From positions 41,423,741 through 41,487,740 of the forward strand of contig CM041465.1 of NCBI GenBank assembly GCA_023213395.1: a stretch of DNA of 64,000 nt, in the 5' to 3' direction. Below, piece after piece: positions 20,732 through 33,044 of the stretch. The position numbers and the translations under genes are program-made. The notes under the pieces were generated by a model. That model did no database searches and had not been told where the DNA came from. It saw nothing but the letters and a program-made list of their open reading frames with translations. The first letter of the stretch is position 1. The number at the start of each line of letters is the position of its first letter. Origin of the DNA: Cycas panzhihuaensis (lineage: Eukaryota > Cycadophyta).

Positions 20732-21023
20732 TGGTTCTAGGAACTTAGGCCAAGTCATCTAAGGGAACTCAAGGCCAATCAAGCAAGGTAAATATGGGAA
20801 GATGAGAATGGGGAACCTTTAACCCTTCTTGTAATGAGAGGGGACGACTCTTGAAGGATGCGTTAGATTCACATAAGTAGGTCATGAACTATTATTATGG
20901 TTTACTAATTTTTATGTTAAAACAAAAATAACTAAAGAAAAATTATAGAAGGTAAAACATGGCTAAGATAAGTAAAATAATAAAACAATTAATTAGATAT
21001 ACAAGGTTTTCCTTCTATCAAGG

Positions 21024-21028
21024 AAAAG
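21024..21028. repeat. Solo LTR target duplication, left
   Basis: AAAAG, repeated at 21458-21462. The uninterrupted sister sequence at about 33350-33380 has a single GGAAAAG. Confidence 0.9.
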
Positions 21029-21457
21029 CATTAGATATGTTGAACACGTTCTAAGTGTTAAATGGGTATAGGCATTATACCCAAGCCCCTTTATGGGATT
21101 TAGGGGTAAGAGCCCCCAAGAAAAATTTTTAGGTGTCTTATGGGGGTCCTTTTTCAGCCCATGTTTTATGCCCATAGTACTATAAAACCGTAAGGTTGTA
21201 TCATGTAAAGTTATTTCTATATATTCTTATATAACAGCACATGTAAATGTTAGATGAGTCTTTGATAAATCGATGAGAAGAGTTGGGGTTTCCATCTCTA
21301 TAATTCTTTAGCTATTTCTCAAATTAATAAAAGTCTATGCCTAGACTTGAATCTCCTAGTGTTCTTTGTTATATGCTTGGTTTATTTATGTTATTTGTTC
21401 TTTACATGGTTTAGAGTTTTGTTAATATGTTACTTCTATGATTATATTTTCTCTTCA
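21029..21457 (+). repeat. Solo LTR of the copia A/C family
   Basis: 429 bp matching the LTRs of copia A and C (TTAGATATGTTGAACAC at the start, TATTTTCTCTTCA at the end; first two bases CA instead of TG). It is flanked by a perfect AAAAG duplication with no internal sequence, so it arose by LTR-LTR recombination after a plus-strand insertion into the E LTR. It lacks about 70 bp of the G-rich block present in copia C. TATA-like TATATATTC and AATAAA signals remain. Confidence 0.92.
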
Positions 21458-21582
21458 AAAAGACCAGCCAACCTCTCAAGAAATGGGAGGGTCATTAGGA
21501 GAATCTTTACCTATAAATGAATGAATTAATACTTCCTAATTTTCTACCCTTCCCAAAGTTTCTCTAGAGAGGAAAAATCCTA

Positions 21583-22520
21583 CCCTAGACCACTAACCCA
21601 CCCAAGAGGTCAAAAATATATGACATGTTAATCTAAAGAATGAGAGGACTAATGAGTACAATGACCTAGGAGATCTTAAACCCTAAAGTAATGACCCTAT
21701 TAATCATAGATAAAGAGTGGTTAAGATAAAGAATGTTCTTAAGAAAAGATTGGGTCTTATAAGGAGGAGTATAAGAGATCTCATATACAAGGGTTGATTA
21801 TAGTGATGGAGGAATTGATGTAAAGGAAATAACATTAATTAGAGAGGGTGTCATTTATAAAGGGGTTGTTTGAGTAGAAAAAATCCAATCAAGCTATGCA
21901 AAGATATCAAATTGGGATGTTATACTTGATTGGGATGTAATAGAACTAAGAGTGCCAAATATCAAAGATGGGGTATGTACTAACTCATATTCATTATGTT
22001 TATAAAGATAGGTGCTTTATGAGAAAGTGGTAGTAATCATATAAACTAGTTTAACTTCCTCATCATTAGGTTGAAGCATAAACTTAGTGTTGAAATATTA
22101 ACCAAACCATAATAAGACAAAAGGAGATAAAGACTTTCCTTCTTCTTGAATGATTTGATGAATGAAATGCATTTCTATATAGGCTTGTTCTTACATTTAA
22201 TAACTTAAAGCTCTCATGGATAAACTTGAGTTCATCAAAGAGCAAAGATTAGATTGTTGACATTTTACTATATTAATAGTTTGTTTAGGTAGAGGCTTTA
22301 TAGGCTTCTACTATATTAATAGTCTTTTTAGGCTCTTCTCCCTCCATAGGTAGTTTGTTTTAAGGATCAGTTTTCTTATGTCACATCTCTTAGGGGGAGG
22401 GCCCTTAGGTGGAGGATCCAACTTAGAGTATGAGGAGTCATGATCATCTTGGACATTAGCCTTGACCTTATCTTTAGACACCCTTATGGTGTGATCAAGA
22501 AATAGGTCCTTATGAACTAA
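21583..22520 (-). other. Element E interior downstream of gag
   Basis: Non-coding by eye. If this were an ordinary gypsy, the protease would be expected here; no DSG motif or RT block is seen on the minus strand. Confidence 0.5.
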
Positions 22521-24480
22521 CTATACTTGCTTATGTTTATAAGTAGGTTTATTATTAGTTTGGTAATGTTTAATAATAGATTTAAATTTGTCACATTTCT
22601 CATGATCATGAGTATTAGTTTGGTGATAAAAGCACCAAGGTATATTCTTAAGAGGAATAGTATTTGGGGGATTACCCTTCTTTTGCTTAGTAAATTGGGT
22701 AATTTTTGATTTCTTTTTAATCATAGGATTGGGATTAGAATCCATTTATAACTTTATGTTAATCATCCTTTAAGCACTTAAATAGCAAAAGTAGGATGAT
22801 TATATGTATAATGAAGACATTTAAATTTGGTTGAAGTGGTAGGTTTATCCTGAGAAGCAAATGGTCTAGATAGTTTTTTTACTCCTACTTATATCTTAAA
22901 AACTTCAAAAGCAAGGCATTTCTTAATTGCATATTCATATGATTTGGACATTAACTTGAGGACTTTAAGATAGGCTTAGGATCTCAAGGTGTTTGTGATC
23001 GATTCATAAAGTATATAATAATCTAAGTAGGCTTGAGAGGCATGAACTAGGTCTTAGAAATGATGAACAAAGTCATATGAAGACTCCTCTACTCCTTGTT
23101 TAATGTATAATAAGGATTTGATCCTTATATCAAAAGGGTGAGAGACATTAAAGTAATTAATAAAGGTATCTACCAATCATTGGAAGGAGTAGATATATGT
23201 GGGCTTTAACTAATAGAACCACTTCAAAGCATCACCTTAAAGGATTTTGGGAAAATGTTATATTATGTCATAATTATATGGTAGATAATCAATAGAAGCA
23301 AGTGCAAATGCCTAAACATGGATCGTAGGGTCTTAAGTTAACTTGACCATAAATTTAAGTAGTCTAGGAACAAAAGGAGGGAGAAAAAAGAGAAGGATCT
23401 CTTATGGAATGGTACTCCTTCTATAGTTTGAGCATGACATCTTACTCCTAAGTAATAAGAATGGTTAAAGTACTACTTAGGTTTGATCTAGGTGTTGTAT
23501 TACTTTAGGATATAGGGGGTAAGAGGGAAAAGAGGGGTAGGTATAAGTTACTATAAATCTAGAATAAGGAACAATGGACATGTGATGTGTGGGCGCCCCT
23601 TGGGGTAAGAAACTACCTTGTTGATGAGGGATTTGAAGAGGCTATAGTTCATAGGCAACAAGTTATCTAGAGTGATCTTATAGGTTGGTCCATAAGTAGT
23701 CATGGGAAGTTACCAAGAGTATGGAACAAGTGGTTAAGGAATTTATTACCCTACTCTTGACATGTATGAAGGTTGTTGGTGAAGAATGAGTGAGGATGGC
23801 TTAGGTGTAGGGAATTAGATAACATACAAATACATTTGAATGCCTTAAATAAAAGGATTACCTTATGAAAGGTGATTCTCTCTCATAGTAGGAGGAGCAC
23901 ATCTACATGGTAAAGGCATGCCTTACCTATATAAAGGGAAAGGACTTGATAAAGTGCCCTGAGTAGGTGAAACAAATCTAGCTTGAGGACCTATTTAAAG
24001 GGTTTCCAAAGGAGGGGTGGATTGCCAAGACATAACAACTAAAGCATGAGGGCCTTGAATGTTATCACCAAGTTCTATAGTTGATGAATAGGGTTGGGGA
24101 TCTAAAATATGGTCTCCCCTTTCTTAGGTAGTAATATATGAGCTAGCATGGATAAGGGTGATATGGCCTAAATATTACTCAAAGGGATATGTCATAATAA
24201 GAGGGGAATGCATTATAGATATTTCTTGTACCTTATAATAGGACAAGGGTCCCTCTTACTTTACAAAATAGGTATGAAAAGGCATAGTAGCTCCTTTGAA
24301 AGAGGCACTTTAAAATAGATGAAGCATCTCTCCTATGGGGACTTTGTATAAAAGTGGTTCTTCCTTATATTCAAAAGGGTTGTTAATGTCCAAAGTCCTA
24401 ACAAGGGTGTTAAGATCAATGACCAAAGTCTCATAACCTTCATGAAGTGGGAGGTTAGGAGGAAGGTAAGATGATGATGG
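22521..24480 (-). pseudogene. Element E gypsy-type gag
   Basis: Retrotrans_gag domain with many stops. Near 23280-23100 the minus strand reads GDALKWFY, LKPTYIYSFQ, LVDTFINYFNVSHPFD and SLLYIKQGVEESSYDF. Near 22640 there is a zinc-finger-like WCFYHQTNTHDHEKCDKF typical of gypsy gag ends, within an open stretch (22521-22745) rich in Lys and Asn. Stops often replace Gln, Lys or Trp. The 5' boundary is approximate. Confidence 0.75.
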
Positions 24481-24711
24481 GTCCTCAAGTAGAAAGCTAA
24501 AGAGCCTCCTAAATTACCTAGGATATGTGTAGAAAGGATTCATGGGGAACATGGATGAAATATGGAAAGAAAGAAGAGCAAAGGTAAAATAAAAAGGGTA
24601 CCAACAAAGTGAGAGTTGGAATATGATGAATAAAGGGAAAGGACATTTAAGAAATGATTCTATGAGAGTAACTAGGAAGTTTTGGTAACACCTTAGTATG
24701 GTCACCAAGAA

Positions 24712-24724
24712 TGGTTTCAAGAAC
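24712..24724 (-). repeat. Element E 5' LTR, short piece left of copia D
   Basis: TGGTTTCAAGAAC, the inner end of the E 5' LTR. It continues at 33045-33481 after copia D. Directly to its left (24690-24711) lies the expected primer-site position, TTCTTGGTGACCATAC on the minus strand, whose tRNA I cannot name. Confidence 0.6.
24720..24724. repeat. Copia D target duplication, left
   Basis: AGAAC, repeated exactly at 33040-33044. Confidence 0.93.
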
Positions 24725-25086
24725 TGAAGGATGAGATGCAGAGCAGGACTTCACAATGGTAAGTACATGTTTGCTTGAGTTAACATTATCTGACGAATAG
24801 TGAACGGTATTAAAAAGACACCATGGAATTATTCCCACCCCATTTATAGATAATTTGGGGAGGCAATAAGTGTCTCAACCTCACCTGCACACAATCCAAC
24901 ATAATTCAAATTAATATTAAAAAAATAAACTTAATAAATGGAGCATGTACTTTAATAATAATGCATCGGTATATGATGGCTAATGGTGCTTGATCTATGG
25001 CTCTAGGTGCCCTAGGGAGCTCTAAAGATGGCTTTGAGGGGTCCTAAGTGTACATCTCCATGCATATATTAGGGGTTATCCTAACA
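24725..25086 (-). repeat. Copia D 3' LTR
   Basis: 362 bp; plus-strand ends TGAAGGATGAG and GGTTATCCTAACA. A purine-rich tract on the minus strand (CATAGGGGCGAA) adjoins it at 25087. Confidence 0.93.
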
Positions 25087-25700
25087 TTCGCCCCTATGAT
25101 ACCCAATATGAACACCTCCCAAGTGTTCTCTAAATTTTTAGAATTTGACTTTGCCTAATGCCTTTGTAAATATATCAACTATTTGGCCTTCAGTGCTATA
25201 ATAGGTGAGTTCAATTTCTTCTACTTGTAATAGTTCTCAAATAAAGTAATGTTGAGTCTCGATGTGTTTTATTCTTCCATGGAAACTGGATTCTTTTCCA
25301 TTTAGATAGTACTTTGATTGTCACACTAAATTCTAGTGGGACCTTTCTGTTTTAGCTAGAAATCTTGTAGTAGTCTTCTCAACCAAACTAATTCACATAC
25401 ACCTACTACTACTGCTTTGTATTCTACCTCAGTTGTAAATAAGGAAACTATGTTTTATTTTTTTATGCTTCATTCTATGGTTGTTGATCCCATACTAAAT
25501 ATACAACCTATTGTTGATTTCTTATCATCAATATCTCCTACCCAATCTGAGTCTGTATAGCCAGTCAACTAAAATTTTAGAGAAGCTTTATAGTATAGCC
25601 CATAATCTAGAGTTCTTTTGAGATATCAAAGAATTCTCTTAGCTACTTGCTAATGAGAGGTCTTTGGATCTTATATAGACCTAGACATAACACTAACTAA
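25087..25700 (-). pseudogene. Copia D RNase H
   Basis: Decayed RNase H. The minus strand keeps the LDYGLYYKASLKF, YTDSDWVGDIDDKKSTIGC (first Asp), TTEVEYKAVV-like (Glu) and IWCDNQSTI-like segments, and the C-terminal VDIFTKALGKVKF-like tail. Several stops interrupt it. Confidence 0.8.
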
Positions 25701-26584
25701 GTGTGTTATATCTGGTTGAGTGGATGTCAAATATATCAAGCTACCAATTAGTTATCTGTAAAGTGTTGGGTCAACTGATGTAGAGTCATTTAACTTAGAG
25801 AGCTTAATTCCAGTTTTAGTTAGAGTTGCCAATGGTTTACAATTAGTCATCCTAAACCTTTGTAATAGATACAAAGTATATTTCCATTAGGAAATAAAAA
25901 TGGCATTCTTGTCTTGCCATACTTCCAAACCTAGGAAGTAATACATAAGCCCCAAATCTGTCATCTTAAATTCTTTGCACATAATATCTTTGAAGTATCA
26001 TAACAAGTGGGAGTTGTTTCTAATATATATAAGGTAATCCACATACAGTCATATAATTAGGATTGAATCTCCCTTGAGTTGAATATACAGGTTAGGATCT
26101 ACTTGAGATCTTTAAAACCCTTGATCTTTGAAGCATTCATTTATGCAAAATACCAAGCCCTGGGTGCTTGTTTTAAACCATAGAGTGCCTTCTTCAATTT
26201 ATACACTTTGTTTTCTACCCATTTGACTTCAAAACCAAGGGGTTAAGTGACATATATATCCTCTTTATTGTAGCTATTAAGAAAGACACTTTTAACATCC
26301 ATTTGGTAAACTTTCCAACCTATTTGTGCTACTAGGCTCATCATAATTCTAATCAATTCCATCTGAGTAACAAAGGAAAAAGTTTTAGTATAGTTAATGC
26401 CTTCTCTTTTAGCATACCCCTTAGCAACCAATCTATCCTTGTATTTGTCAATGGATCCATCTGAGTGAAACTTAGTCTTGTAGATCCATTTGGTACCAAT
26501 AGCCTTTTTCTTTAGAGGTAAATTACCTAGCTCCTAAGTGTCATTTTTAACAATGGAGTTATATTCATCTCCCATTGCTTTTTA
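25701..26584 (-). pseudogene. Copia D reverse transcriptase
   Basis: RT with frame breaks. 26243-26431 is open (VAKGYAKREGINYTKTFSF, WKVYQMDVKSVFLN with first Asp), followed by [20 protein letters not shown], then the catalytic region near 26050 (MTVYVDYLI-like, YVDD decayed) and HLGLMYYFLGLEV. Confidence 0.85.
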
Positions 26585-26925
26585 CTAACATTCATATTGA
26601 TTGGCCTCATCAAAATTTTGAGGATCATGAGTCTCTAATACTTTGCTCATGAGGGTAAAATTAACCCTATGTGAGCATGTGGATTTATGATTATTATCCA
26701 AGATGTTACCTAAGTCATGATTCTGATGAACCCATTTTGGTAGGTTTTGTGGTAGAGATTGAGAGGAAGTTCCCTCCCCACTAGGTTCATTGATGACTCT
26801 TCTAGAGTTAAATATAGGAGGCACATATTTGGTTTTAGATGATGTGTCAAACTTGATTTCAACTTCCTTCTTCTTTTCCTAAATGTTTTGATAATAGGTA
26901 TCCTCTTAGAATTTAACATCTCTAC
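26585..26925 (-). pseudogene. Copia D linker between integrase and RT
   Basis: Polar linker. The open stretch starts PPIFNSRRVINEPSGEGTSS and ends ETHDPQNFDEANQYEC, the usual entry into copia RT. Confidence 0.7.
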
Positions 26926-27800
26926 TTAACATGACCCTTTTTGATTTGGGGTCATAAACCTTATATAACTTGGATGTTTCACTATAACCAAGGATAATAC
27001 ATATAATGATATGCTCATCCAACTTGAATATTTATTGATTAGGAATATGAGCATAGGTAAGGCATTCAAAAAATCTAAGATGATGTATGCTTGGTTTATA
27101 ACTGGTCCAAGTTTCTCCAAGAGTTTTCCACCTAAGGACTTTGGTGGAGCACCTATTGAGTAAATAAATAGTTGTATGTACTACTTCATCCCAAAATTCA
27201 TGTCCTATTTTTTTTTTCCTTTAATATACACTCTTCTATTTTGATTCTAGTGCAATTTTCCTCTCCTCTACATAGTTTTACTATGGGGTATAGGGATTAG
27301 TGAACTATCTTCTAATGCCATGGTATACACAATAATCCTTAAATGCATTAGAGATAAATTCTCCCCAATTATTTGATCTCAGGGATAGTAATTTGTATCC
27401 ACTTTGTTGCTCCACAAAGGTTTTGAAGTCAACAAAGTATTGGAAGATATCTAATTTATATTTAAGGAAGAACACCCATGTCTTCCTTGTGAAATCATCT
27501 ATGAACGTGATGAAGTACCTAGCACCTGCTAGTAAGGGAATGTTCATAGAACCATAAATGTCTATATATACCAATTGAAGTGGACCTGATGCTCATTGAC
27601 TAAAATTTGGAAAGCTTTCCCTATGGTGTTTACTAAGAAGAAACCCTTCACATAAGTTTTTATTCACCTCAATATGTGGTAATCTATTTACCATATCCAT
27701 TCACTTCGTAAGGGCCAAACTATGGTAATTAAGATGGATAAATCTTCTATGCCATAATTTACTATCCAATTTAGCTAAAGTTCTTAGGGCATATATATTT
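26926..27800 (-). pseudogene. Copia D integrase
   Basis: Integrase core. 27305-27574 reads VYIDIYGSMNIPLLAGARYF, TFIDDFTRKTWVFFLK (first Asp region) and LRSNNWGEFISNAF, where the second catalytic Asp of the DNGGEF motif has become Asn. The C-terminal part (26926-27120) keeps YSWMSISLYVLSLV-like and KHPSYIRFMTP. Stops separate the pieces. The HHCC finger lies at about 27600-27800. Confidence 0.85.
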
Positions 27801-28330
27801 GAATGAGTAAGAATAAGTTTGAACAATTGATCCTTGGTTATTTCACTTTTGCAACTATAGCTTTGTTTCTCTTTTTATCTTTGATTACACGCTCATCATT
27901 ATCAAAGATAACTTTGTAGTCTTGTCCTATCATCTGCCCTATAGATAATAAGTTTTTCTTTAGAGCATAGATATACAAGAGATCATCAAGATGTCTCTAT
28001 TCTTCTATATCTATCATTAATACTATATTACCTCTACCAACTGATTCATGGGAGGTATCATCTCTAAATATTATGGATCTCTTCCTACTTTTATCTAATA
28101 TTCAAAACAAGTGTTCTTTATGTGACTTATGGTTTGAACATCCTGAGTCAATATACCAATTGTCATCCTCTTCCTCTTTAGTAGTGAAGCTAGATAAAAA
28201 CAACCTGTTATTGTCCCTCGATTTAGTTATATTATGGGCACTTCCTCTAGTGGGTGGTCTATGTTTTGAAAAACACTTATCTTCAGAATGACCACTCCTA
28301 TGGCAATAGGAATAATATAAGAAATCTCTC
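27801..28330 (-). pseudogene. Copia D protease and knuckle
   Basis: Knuckle-like CHRSGHSEDKCFSKHR (first Cys lost) near 28270-28310, then the protease with an unaltered active site, NWYIDSGCSNHKSH at about 28150, SVGRGNIVLM and the end LLYIYALKKNLLSIGQM. It is broken by stops but keeps the catalytic Asp. Confidence 0.82.
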
Positions 28331-29327
28331 TTTCCATAGCTTAAACTTTAGCTTCATGGATGAGATCTATCAACATTAGAGGGTCTCCCTTTTTCTCATA
28401 ATATGGAGGAGGATTTTCTCTTAGTTTATTATCATAATAATCCTAATTAGACCTTGATGGTTGAGGATTGCCTTAACAATTTAGACAACATGTATGTCCT
28501 TCAAATTATTTCCTTTGGTTTGTGTAACTAGGAGGGTTCTCATTTTATTGATGTCCTTCTTGCTTCCTTTAATGTAGGGCTTGATATTTGAGAGGATCTT
28601 GTCTAACATCCCTTCTAGGATTCCTATCTCTTCTTTTAGGAGGTGATTCCTTAGACCTTAAAGTTCCTTCTTGAGAATTTGATTAGATTTAAGCCTTGGT
28701 GGAAAAGGCATGTTCAAGTGATTCATTAGCATTTTGTTATTCTTCTACTGACATGAGCATAGCAAGTAATTATTCCACCTTTAATATGCTTGGGTCTTTT
28801 GACATACTTATGTTTGTGGTAACTACTTTAAATCTTCTAATTGCACCAACATATCTTAAGATTTGTTCAACCATCCTTTGTTCTATTAAAGTATCTATAA
28901 GAGACCTCATCTGGTTGACTATACCTTGTACCTTTGTCATGAACTCAGTTATAATTTTTGTGGGCATTATACACAAGTTTTCAAACTTATTTCTAAGATT
29001 TTGGAGCTTGTAGGATGCAACTCCTTCATATATCAACTGAAGTGTATCCCGAGCTTCCTTTGATTTGGCAGATTCACTGACCCGAGGGAAACCATAATAT
29101 TCAATTGCACAAAATATAAGTGCTAGAGCCTCATTGTCCTTCTTGACATCTTCTTTATAAGTAACTTTTTCTGCATCAGTTGAATTTGAACCTAACTTAT
29201 TATACCCTGATTTCATAATCTCCCACATCTTATTAGCTATGAGGATGGATCTCATCCTCTTACTCTAATTCAAGAAATTATTCCCATCAAATTTTAGAAT
29301 AATCATATTACCAAAACTTGAGGTCAT
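28331..29327 (-). pseudogene. Copia D gag
   Basis: UBN2 gag starting at the ATG of MTSSFGNMIILKFDGNNF (29327). The 161-codon open part (28770-29255) carries RSILIANKMWEIMKSGYNKL, ALALIFCAIEYYGFP, AKSKEARDTLQLIYEG, NLRNKFENLCIM and VEQILRYVGAIRRFKVV. A TAG replaces Trp just after NNFLN. The C-terminal part leads into the knuckle. Confidence 0.88.
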
Positions 29328-32300
29328 TTTGAGCTAAGTTTTTGTTAAAAAGATGTGATAAATAAAATGAGGTTTACAAGTGTTTAAATTTAAAGTTTGA
29401 ACCAAGTGTCAATATCCCAACTTTTACCTAAAGTTTCAAAAGTGACTAGTACCTAATAAGGCTACTAGTCTCTAAATTTAGGGGTCTCTAAGGGAAACCT
29501 TTGGTTGCTATCCTGTCTAGAGGAACCTACCTATAAGTGGAAAAATAGGGACCCAATATACCAAGCTTAAGGCTCAATATACCTCATTACATAGGCTACT
29601 ATGAAAGTTTTTACACCCTACTAAATTGTGGATCCACCCACACGAGACTTATGCCTAGTGACAGATCTAGCAGTGAAGGTTACACGAACTAAGGTACTCA
29701 CCCTCTCCAGGTCTAGCCTTAGTCTCCAAATACCAAATGAGAAAGGTTCTACATCTTAGCCTATAACCTTATACACCTAATAGTTAATGGCTTTCCTCAT
29801 CTAATATGAGTAGGCCAATTAGCATATATGTGGTGGTAACTTTAGGGGTCTTAACCGTTCCCCTTACAAGGTTGGAAAAAAAAAGTATTTAATTCAAGAA
29901 TTATCTTTTTTAATATGATGATATATTGATTAAAAACTTGTGGTCTTACTTAAGGTTTGAAAAAAAGTTCCTTTTATACCAAAAATAAAGTAACTAAAAG
30001 GAAAATATATTCACTAAGGAAGAGAACAATAAAGAATGACCAAATGAAATAAAGATATCTTTCAAACTCTCAAAAGTATATGAGCAATAAACTTTCCTTC
30101 AAATCTTAGTAAATCAAATAAATCAACTAATGAGCCTTATCCTTTCCAATTAAGAAAACGAATAATAGATGATATGTAACCTATTTTTTTAGCTTGATAT
30201 GATAAAGAAAAGCAAGGATCTATGTGCTCTTTTAATGCTTTAACAATGCAAGTCTAAACTCTAGTTACCTTTAATGATAAATAGATAGATATATAATGAT
30301 GTTTTTCAACCAATCTTGAAGCTTTCAAAGGTAATAAGTAGCTAAAACAAAATAAAAAAAAGATTTCTTATGTCAATGTAGAATGAAATAACTTCTTTTC
30401 TAATGTATGCAAGATAATGGAGATGATTAACTATCTTTGAAAAACAAAGTAGATGTATACAAAACCTAAACTTTTGAAGTATATCCTTTTCTTAAGATAA
30501 TAAAAATATTAGAAAATAATAAGTTTTCAAGAAGAAATATAGAAAGTAAACAAATGTAGCATAAATTATACCTATTTGATAAAGTAGTGCCACTTATCTT
30601 ACTGATAGCTTTATGTACTCAAGATCTAACTTCTTGCTACAAAATATCTTGGAAAATGCAAACAAGAGCCAATAATAGCTTCAAGAATAGATTATTAATG
30701 ATTAATAATGTAAATATAATCCTTTTTGAGATAATGAACTACTTGAAAAGTTAAAAGATTAGGCCTATCAATGTTGAATAAGAAGCTAAAGATTACTAAC
30801 TTTAAACACCTACTAAACAATGTCATATTTAAGTAAAACCTATTCTAATTTGAAGAATATTGAAAAACCTTTTCAATGGATTTGACCATTCAAAAAACTA
30901 GCTCCTAGAACTCAAGATATTAAAGAATGAGAGAAAGGATCCTTTTGAGGGCTTAAACTAGAGCTACAAGGCTAAAATACTATAAAATTTAGATTGTAAC
31001 TTCGTAGAAAGATGTAAAAATGGTCACATATAAATTAGAGACTTTTTAATGTGTCTTATGTCAAAGAAACTTGAAAAAATTACTTTTAAAATTGTTGAAC
31101 AATGAAGAACTAAGTTTGATTAGGTACCTTAACTTTACTAGCTTTAAATATCTACAAAATAGCTTCAAATTAGGTAAGAAAGTATACTAGTATGAAGAAG
31201 ATTGAACTAACTTTCCAACACAATAGACAATTTAGAAAACGGATATCAATGCAAAAGTTATAGTAAAAACGATGAAGGGACCTCTTTATAGTTAACAAAA
31301 TGGAGGCTAGAAAAAGGGATCACTTCAAACTATTAAAACTTAATCAAAATAACTTCAAATTTGATAAATAACCAATCCACAATGAAGCTCTCTAAATAAT
31401 GATTGCAATGAACCCAATTTTGCTAAAAACTATAACCTAATGAGAAGATAGAGTAGAAAATGTGCTAATCACTCTTTTGAAGAAAATATAAATAAACTTT
31501 ATATTTCAAAAAATGATTTAGCCCTTTTGAAATAAAGGCTTGAGGTCACATGTGAGTGAATAGGACCAGGGGCCAAACTTCAAAAGGGGCTAGAGACTAA
31601 ACAAACACTATCATACTTCAAATAATATGCAATAGAGTTTCATTTGATAAAACTTTAGAGAAATAAAAAATTTATTAATATCAGCACTGCGGCCATGATT
31701 ATGTCAAATAGAGGTGACTTCTAGTGAATATAGTCAATCAAAACACTCTAAAACTAATCAAAGTCAAGGAGATAACGGATATATGAGGTGTAGAGGATCC
31801 ACATATATGAATCAACTTCAAAAAATTCAAAAAAATATTACACACACACACACATATATAAATAGAAAAAATAGGTTATACAGCTGCTGATTTTCTTCAC
31901 AAAACAAAGGTGAAATTCGATGATGTGAATCAACGAAACCATAATGCAATTGTTTGAATGACTATTACAGGGGATTACATAGCCCTTACAATTGAAGATC
32001 AGATAAAAAACACTTCAAAATTATGATTTATATATATATAATTTTTAAAAAATGATGATTAAATAAAGGATGATTAAATGCATGAAGGGTACACAGAGGA
32101 ATGGAGGGCATACAAGGTTCACAATAAGATCTAGAATAGGTGTAAGGTCTGGGTACCCAGGTATCTAAAAAATAATAATGATAAACATTAAGTCAAAATT
32201 GAAGAAATAAGACAGTGGGGTTTTAGAAACCAAAGGGAGTATGTGGCAATCTAAGGAGGATATCTCTACTTCTAGTGCATGAAATGATGAACCATTTCCT

Positions 32301-32663
32301 TCATTGTGAAGATAACTTGATTATGATCGAAACAAGTAGTTACTTAATAGGGTTCTAAGCATTGGTTTAGGAGCTAGACTGCTCTAAAGTTTAGGTTACC
32401 CTTGTGATTAAAAAAAAAACTATAAAACTTTGAAAAAATAGTGCAAGACTTTGAATAATTAGCCTTTTTCTCTCCATATCTTCAATAACCTATACAAAAT
32501 TAGCTGTGCTGCATAAAAATAGGAGTCAAATCTTCTAATGGACTGTACATGCACCAAATGGAGGTCGCTCACATCAACATATCAAATATTCAAATGTAAA
32601 CTTTAGTATAAAAGAAAATAATGAACAAAATGCAATATAAAATTTACTGTTGATAAGCCACGT
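29328..32663 (-). other. Copia D long untranslated leader
   Basis: About 3.3 kb between gag and the primer site, without recognisable coding sequence. 29510-29940 matches the copia 1 leader at 18610-19060. The remainder is A-rich, with a short CA/TA run at 31841-31860. Nothing indicates an additional nested insertion with duplications. Confidence 0.6.
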
Positions 32664-32675
32664 GCTATGATACCA
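32664..32675 (-). other. Copia D primer-binding site
   Basis: TGGTATCATAGC on the minus strand, two bases from the 5' LTR; initiator-Met tRNA type. Confidence 0.88.
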
Positions 32676-32677
32676 AA

Positions 32678-33039
32678 CGAAGGACAAGTTACAGAGTAGG
32701 ACTTCACAATGGTGAGTACACATTTGCTTGAGTTAACATTATTTGATGAATAGTGGATGGTGTTAAAAAAATACTAGAGAGGTATTTCCACCCAATTTAT
32801 AGATAATTTATGGAGGTAGAAAACACCTCAACCTGACCTGCATACAATCCAATATAATTTAAATTAATATTAAAAAAATTAAATTAATAAATGGAGTTCA
32901 TACCTTAATAATAATGTGTCAACATATGATGGCTAATGGTGGCTAATATGTGGCACTAGGTCCCCTAGGGAGCCCTAAAGGTGGCTTTGAGGGGCCCTAA
33001 GTACACATCTGCATACGCACATTAGGGGTTATCCCAATA
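32678..33039 (-). repeat. Copia D 5' LTR
   Basis: 362 bp, aligned along its whole length with 24725-25086. The terminal TG has become CG and the terminal ACA has become ATA. Confidence 0.93.
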
Positions 33040-33044
33040 AGAAC

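Larger units (their letters stand above)
20732..21582 (-). repeat. Element E 3' LTR, interrupted by a solo copia LTR
   Basis: About 417 bp after removing the solo LTR and one AAAAG. It begins TGGTTCTAGG at 20732 on the plus strand, and similarity to the other copy ends at AAATCCTA (21582). Confidence 0.65.
24725..33039 (-). mobile_element. Copia element D, full length
   Basis: 8.3-kb copia on the minus strand with LTRs of equal length (362 bp each) and a perfect AGAAC duplication, inserted into the 5' LTR of element E. The domain order is gag, knuckle, protease, integrase, RT, RNase H, all with stops. The 5' leader between LTR and gag (29328-32677) is about 3.35 kb, very long for copia, and shared in part with copia 1. 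Copia G at the right edge belongs to the same or a closely related LTR family. Confidence 0.94.
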
